Shown here one piece after another: positions 1 through 7,446 of a DNA stretch of 14,988 bases. Under the pieces are notes generated by a model. That model made no database searches and was not told the DNA's origin. It worked only from the letters and a program-made list of their open reading frames with translations. The position numbers and the translations under genes are program-made. Origin of the DNA: Rickettsiales bacterium (lineage in GTDB: Bacteria; Pseudomonadota; Alphaproteobacteria; TMED109; TMED131); the NCBI GenBank assembly GCA_002690625.1, contig NZFJ01000052.1, positions 1-14,988 of the forward strand, read 5' to 3'. Each line of letters opens with the position of its first letter. Position 1 is the first letter of the stretch.

Positions 1-519
1 GTATTTTCTTGGCTAGTTTATGATTTTATTGTTGGGTATAAGAAAATAAATAAAGATTATGTTAAAGCAAATGATAGTTTTTTAAAAAAAGATTATATTA
101 AAGCATTAAATTTATATGAAAAAGTTTCTAAATTAGAACCAGAAAACCTATATGCTATTGAAGGTCAAGCAAGAAGTCTTATGAGGTTGAAAAGGTTTGA
201 TGAATCTGAAAAAACTTTCAGATCAGTACTTAGTATAGATGATAGTTTTGTTCCCGCACTAACTAACATTGCCATATTATACGATACGATAGGTGAATAT
301 CAAAAAGCAGTAACTTATTACAAAAAGGCTTTAAAACAAGATGACAGAGCAGCAAAACGAATGAGTTGGCTTAATAGGTTTTTAAAAAACATACAATTTA
401 AACCGACTACTATAAAAGAGAGGTTGTATTATTTAGAAGGACAATTAAGAATAGATGATGAAAAAAGAATACTAAAAAAAAAAAATATTGATGAATTACA
501 GCCGGATCATCAGATGTAA
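1..519 (+). CDS. TPR-repeat protein, N-terminus outside window
   Basis: The frame is open from the first base and stays open to the TAA at 517-519, giving 172 visible residues. An ATG at 181 exists, but the residues before it are clearly part of the protein. The first visible residues (VFSWLVYDFI) are hydrophobic, followed by at least two TPR-like helix pairs with spacing and residues typical of the family (for example ALNLYEKVSKLEPENLYAIE and AVTYYKKALKQD). A short tail (ERLYYLEGQLR ... LQPDHQM) follows. I recall this tail from a conserved alphaproteobacterial TPR protein family of unknown function with an N-terminal signal or anchor, which would put roughly 50-80 residues beyond the left edge. 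TPRs mediate protein-protein contacts; no partner can be named. The gene ends one base before the stop of the opposing small membrane protein gene, and 12 A bases at 474-485 encode its lysine-rich end. Confidence 0.85.
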   Translation, partial: VFSWLVYDFIVGYKKINKDYVKANDSFLKKDYIKALNLYEKVSKLEPENLYAIEGQARSLMRLKRFDESEKTFRSVLSIDDSFVPALTNIAILYDTIGEYQKAVTYYKKALKQDDRAAKRMSWLNRFLKNIQFKPTTIKERLYYLEGQLRIDDEKRILKKKNIDELQPDHQM

Positions 520-681
520 TTAAATACCTCCCAAAATATCATAAAAAAAAACTCTTAAGCAAAATAATAGTGAGATAGAGCCAAATAATAATCTCACAAA
601 ATCTTTTTTTCCATTATTATCTTTAAATGTTAAACCATGCCAAGCAATTAATGCTGTTACAATGATAAATATAAAATCCAT
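520..681 (-). CDS. Small two-helix membrane protein, 53 aa
   Basis: On the minus strand an ATG at 679-681 opens a 53-codon frame ending in TAA at 520-522. The product has two hydrophobic segments, about residues 2-16 (DFIFIIVTALIAW) and 32-48 (LFGSISLLFCLRVFF). A short polar charged loop (KDNNGKK) lies between them, so it should be an inner-membrane hairpin. It starts 7 bases after the stop of the AarF/UbiB-like gene and is in the same direction, so it is probably the last gene of that operon. Its stop directly abuts the stop of the convergent TPR gene, filling the whole gap, which supports it being real in such a compact genome. There is no strong ribosome binding site, so translation could depend on coupling to the upstream gene. 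I do not recognise a family, and no function is assigned. Confidence 0.6.
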   Translation of the reverse strand: MDFIFIIVTALIAWHGLTFKDNNGKKDFVRLLFGSISLLFCLRVFFYDILGGI

Positions 682-688
682 ATAAGGT

Positions 689-2011
689 TTACTGTAATGC
701 TTTTTTTTGAGCTAATAGAACATTTTTTTCATTAAAATTTTTTATTAAGGCTTCAAATTTTTCATGCCAGTTTAGTTCGGATTTTAAATGCATAAAAACT
801 GATCCTAGTCCTATTGCTGCCCGATCAACTAAAACAAACTCTCTTGGTGGTTTTACACCACCAAATTTTTTTAAATCTTTTCTTACTTTTCCTAATAATT
901 CCTTAGCATATGTTGCACCTTGATGATCCTGAATTTTTCTAATTTTATCTTCTAGTAAAGGACCATATAAATATAGAGCCCATACATTCAAGGCATTTAC
1001 TAAGTTAGAGTTTAAATTTTTAAAACCCCAACTTTTATATGCTTTTGCTGCTTCATCTTTGTTATCATTTAACAAAGCTCTATATAACCTTATAACACCA
1101 CCCACAAAATTAGGATTAAAAACTCTAATACATCCAAAATCTAAAAGATTAAGTTTATTACCATTTTCTCCAATTGTATAGTTTCCAGGGTGAGGATCTC
1201 CGTGAATAACACCAAATTTATAGAAAGGAAAATACCATGCATTAAATAAATTTTCAGATATTCTATTTCTAATTGTTTTATTTGATGAATAAAAATGACT
1301 AAGAGCTTTACCCTCTAGCCATTCCATAGTTAGTAATTTAGCTGTAGATAATTCTTTATAAGGAGATGGTATTACTATATTCTTATTTTTTTTAAAAATA
1401 TTTTGATATATCATAATATTTTTAAATTCATTAATATAATCTGCTTCTTCGAATAGTCTTTCTTTCAATTCTTGATAAATATCTTCAGTATTTATGGTGC
1501 TTTCTATTTGTTTATAAATTTTAAGTATTAATTTAAGTTGTTTTAAATCTGCACTTATTGAAGATAACATATCAGGATATTGTAGCTTACAGGCTAACAA
1601 ATTTCTTTTTTTTTCGGTGGCTTGATGTACCTGTCCTAAAGAGGCAGCTTTAATTGCATTTTTATCAAATTTAATAAACTTTTTTTGCCAATCATCCCCT
1701 AACTCAGCTCTCATTCTTCTTTTTACAAATAACCACCCCATGGATGGAGCTTCTGCTTGCAACATAGACAATTTCTTTGCATACTCTTCAGGGATAGCTT
1801 CAGGTATTGTTGAAAGAATTTGCGCAACTTTCATTATTGGACCTTTTAAATTTCCTAATAATTGCATTAATTCTTCTGCATTTTTTTCTTTATGACTTAT
1901 ACCTAATAAATTTTTTGTTGCTAGTTTTGCAACAAACCCTCCAACATTAGTACTTACTTTTAGTATTCTTTTAGTTTCTTTACCATAATTGGTTTTATTT
2001 GATTTACTCAT
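689..2011 (-). CDS. AarF/UbiB (ABC1/COQ8) family atypical kinase
   Basis: This 440-aa protein belongs to the ABC1 (UbiB/COQ8) kinase-like family, which supports ubiquinone biosynthesis or lipid-associated processes at the inner membrane. Landmarks are the N-terminal extension motif at 61-64 (KVAQ in place of the usual KxGQ) and the Ala-rich nucleotide loop at 122-129 (AASLGQVH). The ATP-anchoring lysine is in CKLQYP (K142), acidic residues of the extension pair around 188-195 (EEADYINE), the catalytic loop HGDPHPGN is at 270-277, and the metal-binding DFG is at 291-293. Length and motifs fit the alphaproteobacterial AarF subgroup rather than canonical ~540-aa UbiB, and I see no C-terminal membrane anchor. 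Its start lies about 10 bases from the stop of the upstream iorA-like gene, so the two are co-transcribed. Whether the target is quinone synthesis or another substrate cannot be read from sequence. Confidence 0.88.
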   Translation of the reverse strand: MSKSNKTNYGKETKRILKVSTNVGGFVAKLATKNLLGISHKEKNAEELMQLLGNLKGPIMKVAQILSTIPEAIPEEYAKKLSMLQAEAPSMGWLFVKRRMRAELGDDWQKKFIKFDKNAIKAASLGQVHQATEKKRNLLACKLQYPDMLSSISADLKQLKLILKIYKQIESTINTEDIYQELKERLFEEADYINEFKNIMIYQNIFKKNKNIVIPSPYKELSTAKLLTMEWLEGKALSHFYSSNKTIRNRISENLFNAWYFPFYKFGVIHGDPHPGNYTIGENGNKLNLLDFGCIRVFNPNFVGGVIRLYRALLNDNKDEAAKAYKSWGFKNLNSNLVNALNVWALYLYGPLLEDKIRKIQDHQGATYAKELLGKVRKDLKKFGGVKPPREFVLVDRAAIGLGSVFMHLKSELNWHEKFEALIKNFNEKNVLLAQKKALQ

Positions 2012-2020
2012 AATAGCAAA

Positions 2021-5000
2021 TTATTCAGCAGCTAGTTCTTTTTTCTTAGAATTTTTTTTGAAATCAGAAAGTTTTTGTTCATATAGTACTTCAAAATTTT
2101 TAAAATTTCTCATTTTAATATGACCGAAACCTCTAACACTATTAAATGTCTCAATCAAGTCTATACTTTTTCTATAATTATTATTATCTAACTGAAGTAG
2201 AATTAAATCTATACATTTTAAAATTTTATCTATTAACATTTTTTCTTTTCTTCGTTCTAGACTATAGGCAAAAATATTCAAAGGTGTATTTCTTATAAAT
2301 TTTAGTTTTTTTAGAATATTAAATAAAATAAAAATTCTATTTGAAAACAATACTTTTTTTGGTTTTTTTGTTTTATGATCTTTTAAATTCAACATAGGAG
2401 GAGATAGGTAAATTCCTAATTTAATATCACCTTCAAAATTTTCATAAAGATATTTTTTAAACCTTGGATCAGTGTAAAGTCTTGCTACTTCAAATTCATC
2501 TTTATATGCCATTGTTTTGAATAGAGTATTGACTACAAGTCTAGTTAGTGTGAAGTTTTTTGTTTTAAATCTGTTATCTACAGAAATAACTTTATTAATT
2601 ATTTGTTTAAATTTTTCTGCATATCTTATATTATGATATTTGATTAAATCATTATATCTGTTATCTATCAATTTATTTAAAGGCAGTTTTTTATCTAGTT
2701 TATTTTTATCAAAATTACTTTTATCAAGAACAAACTTTAGATCATCTGCCGCAAGTCTTCCCCAATTTAAAGCACTTAGGTTTGCTTCAACGCTTACTCC
2801 GTTAATTATAATTGCTTTTTCTAAAGCCTTTATTGATATAGGAATATTGCCTTTTTGGATAGCATATCCAACCAAAAATATATTAGATAATATTGTGTCT
2901 CCAAAAAGAGATTTAGATAGTTCAGAAGCATTAACTTGTTGAATTTCTAATGTATCATTTTTGATTAAGTTAGCTGTAAGAGAAGTGCTGTAAGTAAAAT
3001 CAGGATTTAAAACAAACTGTGATAAGGGAGTTTCATGATTATTGATAAGAGCACTAGTTTTTTTCCTATCTAGAAGTTTTCTTACTTCTTTGCTAGCAGA
3101 AACGACAATATCACATCCTAATAACAAATCAGTAGAATTTGCAGCTATTTGTGCAGAATAAATATTTTCAGGTTTATTTGCTATTTTGATATGACTTAAT
3201 ACTGCACCACCTTTTTGTGCTATACCTACTTGATCTAAAATAGAAACTCCTTTTTTTTCTATGTGTGCAGCCATTCCTATAAGAGCTCCTATTGTAACGA
3301 CGCCTGTTCCGCCTACTCCAGTCACTAATATATTATAAGAATTATCTTTTAAAGTAATATTTTTAGGAGTATTAAGCTTCTTAATTCTTGACAAAGGATC
3401 ATCTATTTTCTTAAATAATTTTTTTTTAATACTACCACCTTCTATTGATAAAAAAGAAGGACAGAAACCATTGGCGCAGCTATAATCTTTATTACATGTT
3501 GACTGATTTATCTTTCTTTTAGTTCCATATTCTGTTTTTAAAGGCTCCACAGAAATACAATTTGATTCTACTGAGCAATCTCCACAACCTTCACAGACAA
3601 GATGGTTGATAAATATTCTTTTATTAGGGTCTTCTAATTGTCCTCTTTTTCTTCTTCTTCTTTTTTCGGTTGCACAGGTTTGATCATAAATGATAACTGT
3701 TACACCTTTAATTTCTTTAAATTCATTTTGCAATAGCTCTAGTTCTTTTCTATGATGAATAGTTGTACCTTTTGCTATATCTTTCACTCCTTTATACTTT
3801 TCTATTTCATCGGTTACAATTGCAATTTTCTTTACACCTTCTCCATAGAGTTGATGAGAAATTTGAGGTGTAGAGGGAAGACCATCTACAGGTTGACCAC
3901 CTGTCATAGCTACAGCATCATTATAAAGTATTTTGTATGTAATATTAACTTTAGCTGCTACTGCTGCCCTTATTGCTAAGGTTCCTGAATGATTAAAAGT
4001 CCCATCTCCAATATTTTGAAAAATATGCTTATCTTTTACGAATGGAGACATTCCTATCCAGTTTGTGCCTTCGGCACCCATATGTGTATATAATGAAGTA
4101 TTTCTGTTCATCCATGCTGCCATAAAATGACATCCTATTCCCGCCATCGCTTTGCTATTCTTAGGTACCTTAGTAGAGGTATTATGAGGACAGCCTGAGC
4201 AAAAATAAGGAGTTCTCTCAATATTATCTTTTTCTTTTATTGTTTTAACATTACTAATTTGATTATTTTGAGAATTATCAATGTTTACTTTGCAGTTTTT
4301 TTCTATTCTAGAGATTATAACTTTTTTTAGCTGAGACTTATCTATTTCATAATCAGCTTTAATTAATTCATTATTTTTTTCATCAGTTTTACCAACAATA
4401 ATTTTTGGACTATTTGGAGTGTTATATAATAAATTTTTAATATTTGCTTCTAAAAAACTTCTCTTTTCTTCAATAATAAGTAGTTCTTGCAATCCATTAC
4501 TAAATTGACGGATTTTGTCATTTTCTAACGGCCAAGTCATCCCTACTTTCAAAAGGTGAATCCCTAACTCTTTGGCTCTTTTATCATTGATATTAAGCAC
4601 TGATAAACACTCCATGGTATCTGCATAAGCTTTTCCTGTGGCTATTATACCAATATTTTTGAAACCTTTATTCCAAATAATCTTATTAATATTATTTATT
4701 TCAGCGAACTTTAAAGCAGAAGGTAGCTTTAATAAAGGAATTCGTTTTTCTTGTTCAAGCATATTATCATGCAATCTTATATGTACGTCTAAATTAGTTT
4801 TATCTAAAATAGGTTTTATAAAGTTTAAGTTTGAATTATCAACTTCTATTGAAGCAGTACTGTCAATAATACTAGTAATACATTTCATAGAAACCCAAAG
4901 CCCAGAAAATCTTGATAATTCCCATCCAAATATTCCAAACTCTAATAAATCATATATATTAGAAGGATTTAAAATAGGAATTTGAGCATCTAACATAGCA

Positions 5001-5476
5001 AACTCACTTTGATGAGCTAATGTTGATGATTTAGCTGTATGATCATCTCCAAGTAATAGTAAAACTCCTCCATTCTTACTAGTTCCAGCAGCATTTCCAT
5101 GTTTAAAAGCATCTCCGCTTCTATCTACTCCCGGACCTTTTCCATACCATATTGCAAAAACACCATCATTAATAGATTCGGATATCAAACTTGGTTGCTG
5201 ACTTCCCCATACAGCCGTTGCTGCTAAATCTTCATTTAAACCAGGTGAAAAATTTATGTCGCTTTTTTTTAGAAAACTAGAAGCTTGCCACAAGGCTCTA
5301 TCAAAGTTTCCTAATGGAGAGCCTCTGTAACCTGAAATAAAACCAGAAGTATTTAGTTTTTTATTTTCATCTAATATTTTTTGAATTAGAGGTAATTTAA
5401 CTAAAACTTGAGTTCCATTTACAAAAACTCTACCTTTCTCTATTAAATATTTATCTTCTAAACTGACATTAAGCAT
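2021..5476 (-). CDS. iorA: Fused indolepyruvate ferredoxin oxidoreductase
   Basis: This 1151-aa protein looks like the single-chain IorA/IorB-type 2-oxoacid:ferredoxin oxidoreductase. It oxidatively decarboxylates aryl-pyruvates (indole-, phenyl-, hydroxyphenylpyruvate) to the CoA thioester during aromatic amino acid breakdown. Order of parts: an N-terminal pyrimidine-binding-like domain (about 40-210, SGYRGSPLG), a linking domain (about 275-370), and the thiamine-diphosphate region (about 420-600). The last contains the CSGCPHN cysteines at 426 and 429, C449, the GDG metal motif at 490-492 and ND at 519-520. A basic CATEKRRRRKRG stretch at 601-612 is followed by iron-sulfur cysteines at 628, 631, 634, 640 and 661, 667, 672. 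The gamma-type domain begins near 715 (VTGVGGTGVVTIG). Length is normal for the fused form. It heads an operon with the AarF-like kinase and has a good promoter 27 bases upstream. The symbol is by family; the exact substrate is inferred. Confidence 0.9.
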   Translation of the reverse strand: MLNVSLEDKYLIEKGRVFVNGTQVLVKLPLIQKILDENKKLNTSGFISGYRGSPLGNFDRALWQASSFLKKSDINFSPGLNEDLAATAVWGSQQPSLISESINDGVFAIWYGKGPGVDRSGDAFKHGNAAGTSKNGGVLLLLGDDHTAKSSTLAHQSEFAMLDAQIPILNPSNIYDLLEFGIFGWELSRFSGLWVSMKCITSIIDSTASIEVDNSNLNFIKPILDKTNLDVHIRLHDNMLEQEKRIPLLKLPSALKFAEINNINKIIWNKGFKNIGIIATGKAYADTMECLSVLNINDKRAKELGIHLLKVGMTWPLENDKIRQFSNGLQELLIIEEKRSFLEANIKNLLYNTPNSPKIIVGKTDEKNNELIKADYEIDKSQLKKVIISRIEKNCKVNIDNSQNNQISNVKTIKEKDNIERTPYFCSGCPHNTSTKVPKNSKAMAGIGCHFMAAWMNRNTSLYTHMGAEGTNWIGMSPFVKDKHIFQNIGDGTFNHSGTLAIRAAVAAKVNITYKILYNDAVAMTGGQPVDGLPSTPQISHQLYGEGVKKIAIVTDEIEKYKGVKDIAKGTTIHHRKELELLQNEFKEIKGVTVIIYDQTCATEKRRRRKRGQLEDPNKRIFINHLVCEGCGDCSVESNCISVEPLKTEYGTKRKINQSTCNKDYSCANGFCPSFLSIEGGSIKKKLFKKIDDPLSRIKKLNTPKNITLKDNSYNILVTGVGGTGVVTIGALIGMAAHIEKKGVSILDQVGIAQKGGAVLSHIKIANKPENIYSAQIAANSTDLLLGCDIVVSASKEVRKLLDRKKTSALINNHETPLSQFVLNPDFTYSTSLTANLIKNDTLEIQQVNASELSKSLFGDTILSNIFLVGYAIQKGNIPISIKALEKAIIINGVSVEANLSALNWGRLAADDLKFVLDKSNFDKNKLDKKLPLNKLIDNRYNDLIKYHNIRYAEKFKQIINKVISVDNRFKTKNFTLTRLVVNTLFKTMAYKDEFEVARLYTDPRFKKYLYENFEGDIKLGIYLSPPMLNLKDHKTKKPKKVLFSNRIFILFNILKKLKFIRNTPLNIFAYSLERRKEKMLIDKILKCIDLILLQLDNNNYRKSIDLIETFNSVRGFGHIKMRNFKNFEVLYEQKLSDFKKNSKKKELAAE

Positions 5477-5509
5477 AGTATATTTATAACATAGTAATTT
5501 TTTAATACA

Positions 5510-5537
5510 ATTATAGTAAATTTTTTAAAGTAAACAA
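5510..5537 (-). promoter_or_regulatory. Sigma70-like promoter of iorA operon
   Basis: Read on the minus strand, TTGTTT (5532-5537) and TATAAT (5510-5515) are separated by 16 bases. Transcription would begin near 5503, leaving a leader of about 27 bases before the iorA-like ATG at 5476. It is in the 66-base divergent gap shared with the epimerase gene. The AT-rich background makes chance matches easy, so this is a candidate only. Confidence 0.4.
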
Positions 5538-5542
5538 AATAA

Positions 5543-6514
5543 ATGACGATACTTATTACAGGAGCAGCAGGTTTCATAGGTAGCCACCTATCTTTTAGTT
5601 TGCTGTCGAAGAATATTAAAGTTATAGGTATTGATAATTTAAATGACTATTATAGTGTTAACTTAAAAAAGTATAGGTTAAGTAAATTAAAAAAATTTAA
5701 AAACTTTACATTTATAAAAAGTGATTTATCCAAAAATACAAGTATAGATAAAATCATTTCAAATAAAAAAATAACTAGTATTTGTCACTTAGCTGCTCAA
5801 GCTGGTGTAAGATATTCAATAGAGAACCCTGAAATTTATTTGAAGTATAACATAGATGCTTTTTTAAAAATTTTAGAGTATTGTAGAAAATGTAAAGATG
5901 TTAAACTAGTTTACGCTTCTTCCAGCTCTGTTTATGGTGGAAATACTAAAGTTCCTTTTTCTACAGTTGATGATGTATCAAATCCTATATCTTTGTATGC
6001 AGCTACTAAAAGGGCTAATGAATTAATGGCTCAAAGCTATGCTAACTTATTTGGAATAAAGTCAATTGGATTAAGGTTTTTTACTGTTTATGGTCCTTGG
6101 GGAAGACCAGATATGGCAATATGGAAATTTACTGAGTCGATTTTAAAAGGAGCTCCTATAAACGTTTTTAATAAAGGAAAATTGAGCAGAGACTTTACTT
6201 ATATTGATGATATAGTTAATGGTGTTGAAAAATCATTAAATTTTTCATTTAAAAATAAATATAACAAAAATCACTTTATTTTTAATTTAGGAAATAATTC
6301 GCCTGTAGCTTTGAACAAAATGATAAGTGATCTAGAAAAAATCATAGGAAAAAAAGCTAAGAAGAAAATGCTACCAATGCAATTGGGAGATGTAAGAAGA
6401 ACTTTTGCTGATATAGAAAGTAGTAAAATTTATTTGGATTATAATCCTAAAACAGAAATGAGATTAGGATTGGCTAACTTTGTAAAGTGGTTTAGAGAGT
6501 ATAAAAAGTTATAA
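5543..6514 (+). CDS. NAD-dependent UDP-glucuronate 4-epimerase-like protein
   Basis: This 323-aa short-chain (extended) dehydrogenase acts on nucleotide sugars, most likely converting UDP-glucuronate to UDP-galacturonate for surface polysaccharide or lipopolysaccharide synthesis. The Rossmann motif TGAAGFIGS is at residues 6-14, an acidic D31 after the second strand selects NAD, and LAAQAGVRYS lies at 83-92. The catalytic serine is near 127 (ASSSSVYGG) and the YxxxK pair is Y152/K156. The segment RFFTVYGPWGRPDMA (178-192) is the stretch I associate with the CapI/GAE branch of uronate epimerases rather than GalE. The length is typical. The gene stands alone, divergent from the iorA operon and ending two bases before the stop of the convergent DUF1244 gene. 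No other glycan genes are in view, so 4-epimerase specificity is inferred from the motif; a UDP-hexose epimerase is the alternative. Confidence 0.87.
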   Translation: MTILITGAAGFIGSHLSFSLLSKNIKVIGIDNLNDYYSVNLKKYRLSKLKKFKNFTFIKSDLSKNTSIDKIISNKKITSICHLAAQAGVRYSIENPEIYLKYNIDAFLKILEYCRKCKDVKLVYASSSSVYGGNTKVPFSTVDDVSNPISLYAATKRANELMAQSYANLFGIKSIGLRFFTVYGPWGRPDMAIWKFTESILKGAPINVFNKGKLSRDFTYIDDIVNGVEKSLNFSFKNKYNKNHFIFNLGNNSPVALNKMISDLEKIIGKKAKKKMLPMQLGDVRRTFADIESSKIYLDYNPKTEMRLGLANFVKWFREYKKL

Positions 6515-6516
6515 AC

Positions 6517-6765
6517 CTATTTTTGATATTTATTTTTCCATTCTTCATAAGGCATATCATAAATATATTTTTTTGCCTCATCGTAAGAAATTTCTTTTCC
6601 ATATTTTTCAGATGCAGCTACATACCATTTTGAAATACAATTTCTACAAAATCCTGCTAAATTCATTAAATCTATGTTTTGGACTTGAGAGTTAGTTCTA
6701 AGATGTTTTAAAAGCTTTTGAAATACTTCTGATTCAATTTTTTTATCTATATCGATACCAGACAT
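6517..6765 (-). CDS. DUF1244 family protein
   Basis: This small protein (82 aa) matches, from memory, the DUF1244 family of alpha- and gammaproteobacteria, whose role is not established. The recognisable core is HLRTNSQVQNIDLMNLAGFC (21-40) continuing as RNCISKWY. It includes a CxxC pair (C40, C43) and H21, which could bind a metal, although that is only an inference. The rest is mainly charged helix, with no signal peptide or membrane segment, so it should be cytoplasmic. Its ATG (6763-6765) directly follows the rpmJ stop (6766-6768) with no gap, so it is expected to be translated from the rpmJ message by coupling. Its stop lies two bases from that of the convergent epimerase gene. Confidence 0.85.
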   Translation of the reverse strand: MSGIDIDKKIESEVFQKLLKHLRTNSQVQNIDLMNLAGFCRNCISKWYVAASEKYGKEISYDEAKKYIYDMPYEEWKNKYQK

Positions 6766-6891
6766 TTAACCTTGCCTTGCTTTTAATCTTGGATTTTTTT
6801 TATTAATAACTATTAACTTACCTTTTCTTCTTATAAGTCTACAGTCTTTATCTCTTTTTTTTGCGCTTTTTAATGATGCTAAAACTTTCAT
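6766..6891 (-). CDS. rpmJ: 50S ribosomal protein bL36 (Cys-poor type)
   Basis: A minus-strand ATG at 6889-6891 opens a 41-codon frame ending in TAA at 6766-6768. The product begins [17 protein letters not shown], continues with [12 protein letters not shown] and ends [10 protein letters not shown]. That is the pattern of the 41-aa form of ribosomal protein bL36, which sits in the large subunit. It lacks the CxxC...CxxxH zinc-ribbon ligands of the 37-38-aa form and keeps a single cysteine, as is usual for this type in many alphaproteobacteria. A clear Shine-Dalgarno sequence (GGAG, 6899-6902 on the minus strand) lies seven bases before the ATG. A near-consensus promoter sits just upstream, so the leader is only about 13 bases. 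It is followed without a gap by the DUF1244 gene. Confidence 0.93.
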   Translation of the reverse strand: MKVLASLKSAKKRDKDCRLIRRKGKLIVINKKNPRLKARQG

Positions 6892-6904
6892 TGTTTTCTC
6901 CAAT

Positions 6905-6933
6905 TTTATATGTATATATATATATCATATAAT
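6905..6933 (+). promoter_or_regulatory. Candidate promoter for VOC-protein gene
   Basis: On the plus strand TTTATA (6905-6910) and a perfect TATAAT (6928-6933) are separated by 17 bases. A start near 6940 would leave about 15 bases before the ATG at 6955. This overlaps the rpmJ promoter almost completely, within a TA-repeat tract. The -35 matches consensus at four of six positions. Confidence 0.4.
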
Positions 6934-6939
6934 TGTCAA
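6911..6939 (-). promoter_or_regulatory. Strong promoter for rpmJ-DUF1244
   Basis: On the minus strand a perfect TTGACA (6934-6939) is followed after 17 bases by TATACA (6911-6916). Transcription would start near 6904-6905, giving a leader of about 13 bases that carries GGAG and then the rpmJ ATG at 6891. It is the best promoter match in the window and overlaps the opposing candidate promoter for the VOC gene. Confidence 0.6.
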
Positions 6940-6954
6940 AAAATTTGTTTATTT

Positions 6955-7446
6955 ATGATTAAGCTAAAAAAATTGCATCATAGTGCATACAGATGTCAAG
7001 ATAGTGAAGAAACTAGAAAGTTTTACGAAGATTTCTTAGAATTGCAATTAATAAAAGTTTTAGAAATTACTATTACAAAAACAGATAGAAAAACAAATGT
7101 CTTGCATACTTTCTATACGCTAAGAGATGGTTCATGCATTGCATTTTTTGAAGATCCAGAGACAAAATTTAATTTTAAAAAACAGAGAGACTTTGATTTA
7201 CATATTGCGTTTGAAGTAGGTTTAAATGATTTAAATAAAATGTATAAAAAAGGTTTAGAAAATAATATTGAAACCAGAGGTATTATTAATCATGGTTTTA
7301 TAAAGTCTGTTTACTTTAGAGATCCAAACGGTTATGTAATAGAACTATCTTACCCACAAGAAAAACTAGGGAATGAAAAATATGAGGATAATTTAAAGAA
7401 ATTGAGTGATTGGCAAAAAAAAAAAATTAAAAACTTTTCCATATAG
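6955..7446 (+). CDS. VOC-fold (glyoxalase/dioxygenase-like) protein
   Basis: This 163-aa protein belongs to the vicinal oxygen chelate superfamily (glyoxalase I, extradiol dioxygenases, bleomycin-resistance proteins). It has two beta-alpha-beta-beta-beta modules. The first opens with LHHSAYRC and an FYEDFLEL helix end; the second contains DLHIAFEV and ends YFRDPNGYVIELSYP. Likely metal ligands are H8 or H9, H83 and E130, the normal VOC positions, so a metal-dependent reaction on a small organic molecule is plausible. The substrate cannot be told. I chose the ATG at 6955 and not one at 6910: the earlier start adds residues unlike the family and would run through the promoter region. No clear Shine-Dalgarno precedes it. 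The last 20 bases overlap the convergent enolase-like gene, and 12 A bases (7415-7426) encode the lysines near its end. Confidence 0.82.
   Translation: MIKLKKLHHSAYRCQDSEETRKFYEDFLELQLIKVLEITITKTDRKTNVLHTFYTLRDGSCIAFFEDPETKFNFKKQRDFDLHIAFEVGLNDLNKMYKKGLENNIETRGIINHGFIKSVYFRDPNGYVIELSYPQEKLGNEKYEDNLKKLSDWQKKKIKNFSI

Noticed and set aside
181..183. ATG as the start of the TPR protein
   Set aside because: The same frame is open and TPR-like from the first base of the window, so this is an internal methionine.
3752..3979. Cys/Tyr/Phe-rich plus-strand frame inside the iorA-like gene
   Set aside because: It lies opposite the best-conserved thiamine-binding region of iorA; its composition is explained as a shadow.
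6908..6930. TA-dinucleotide tract as a tandem repeat
   Set aside because: It is short and fully explained by the two -10 elements and local AT richness.
6910..6954. Fifteen-residue upstream extension of the VOC protein
   Set aside because: The residues do not resemble the family, and the stretch is a TA-rich double promoter; the ATG at 6955 gives the expected N-terminus.
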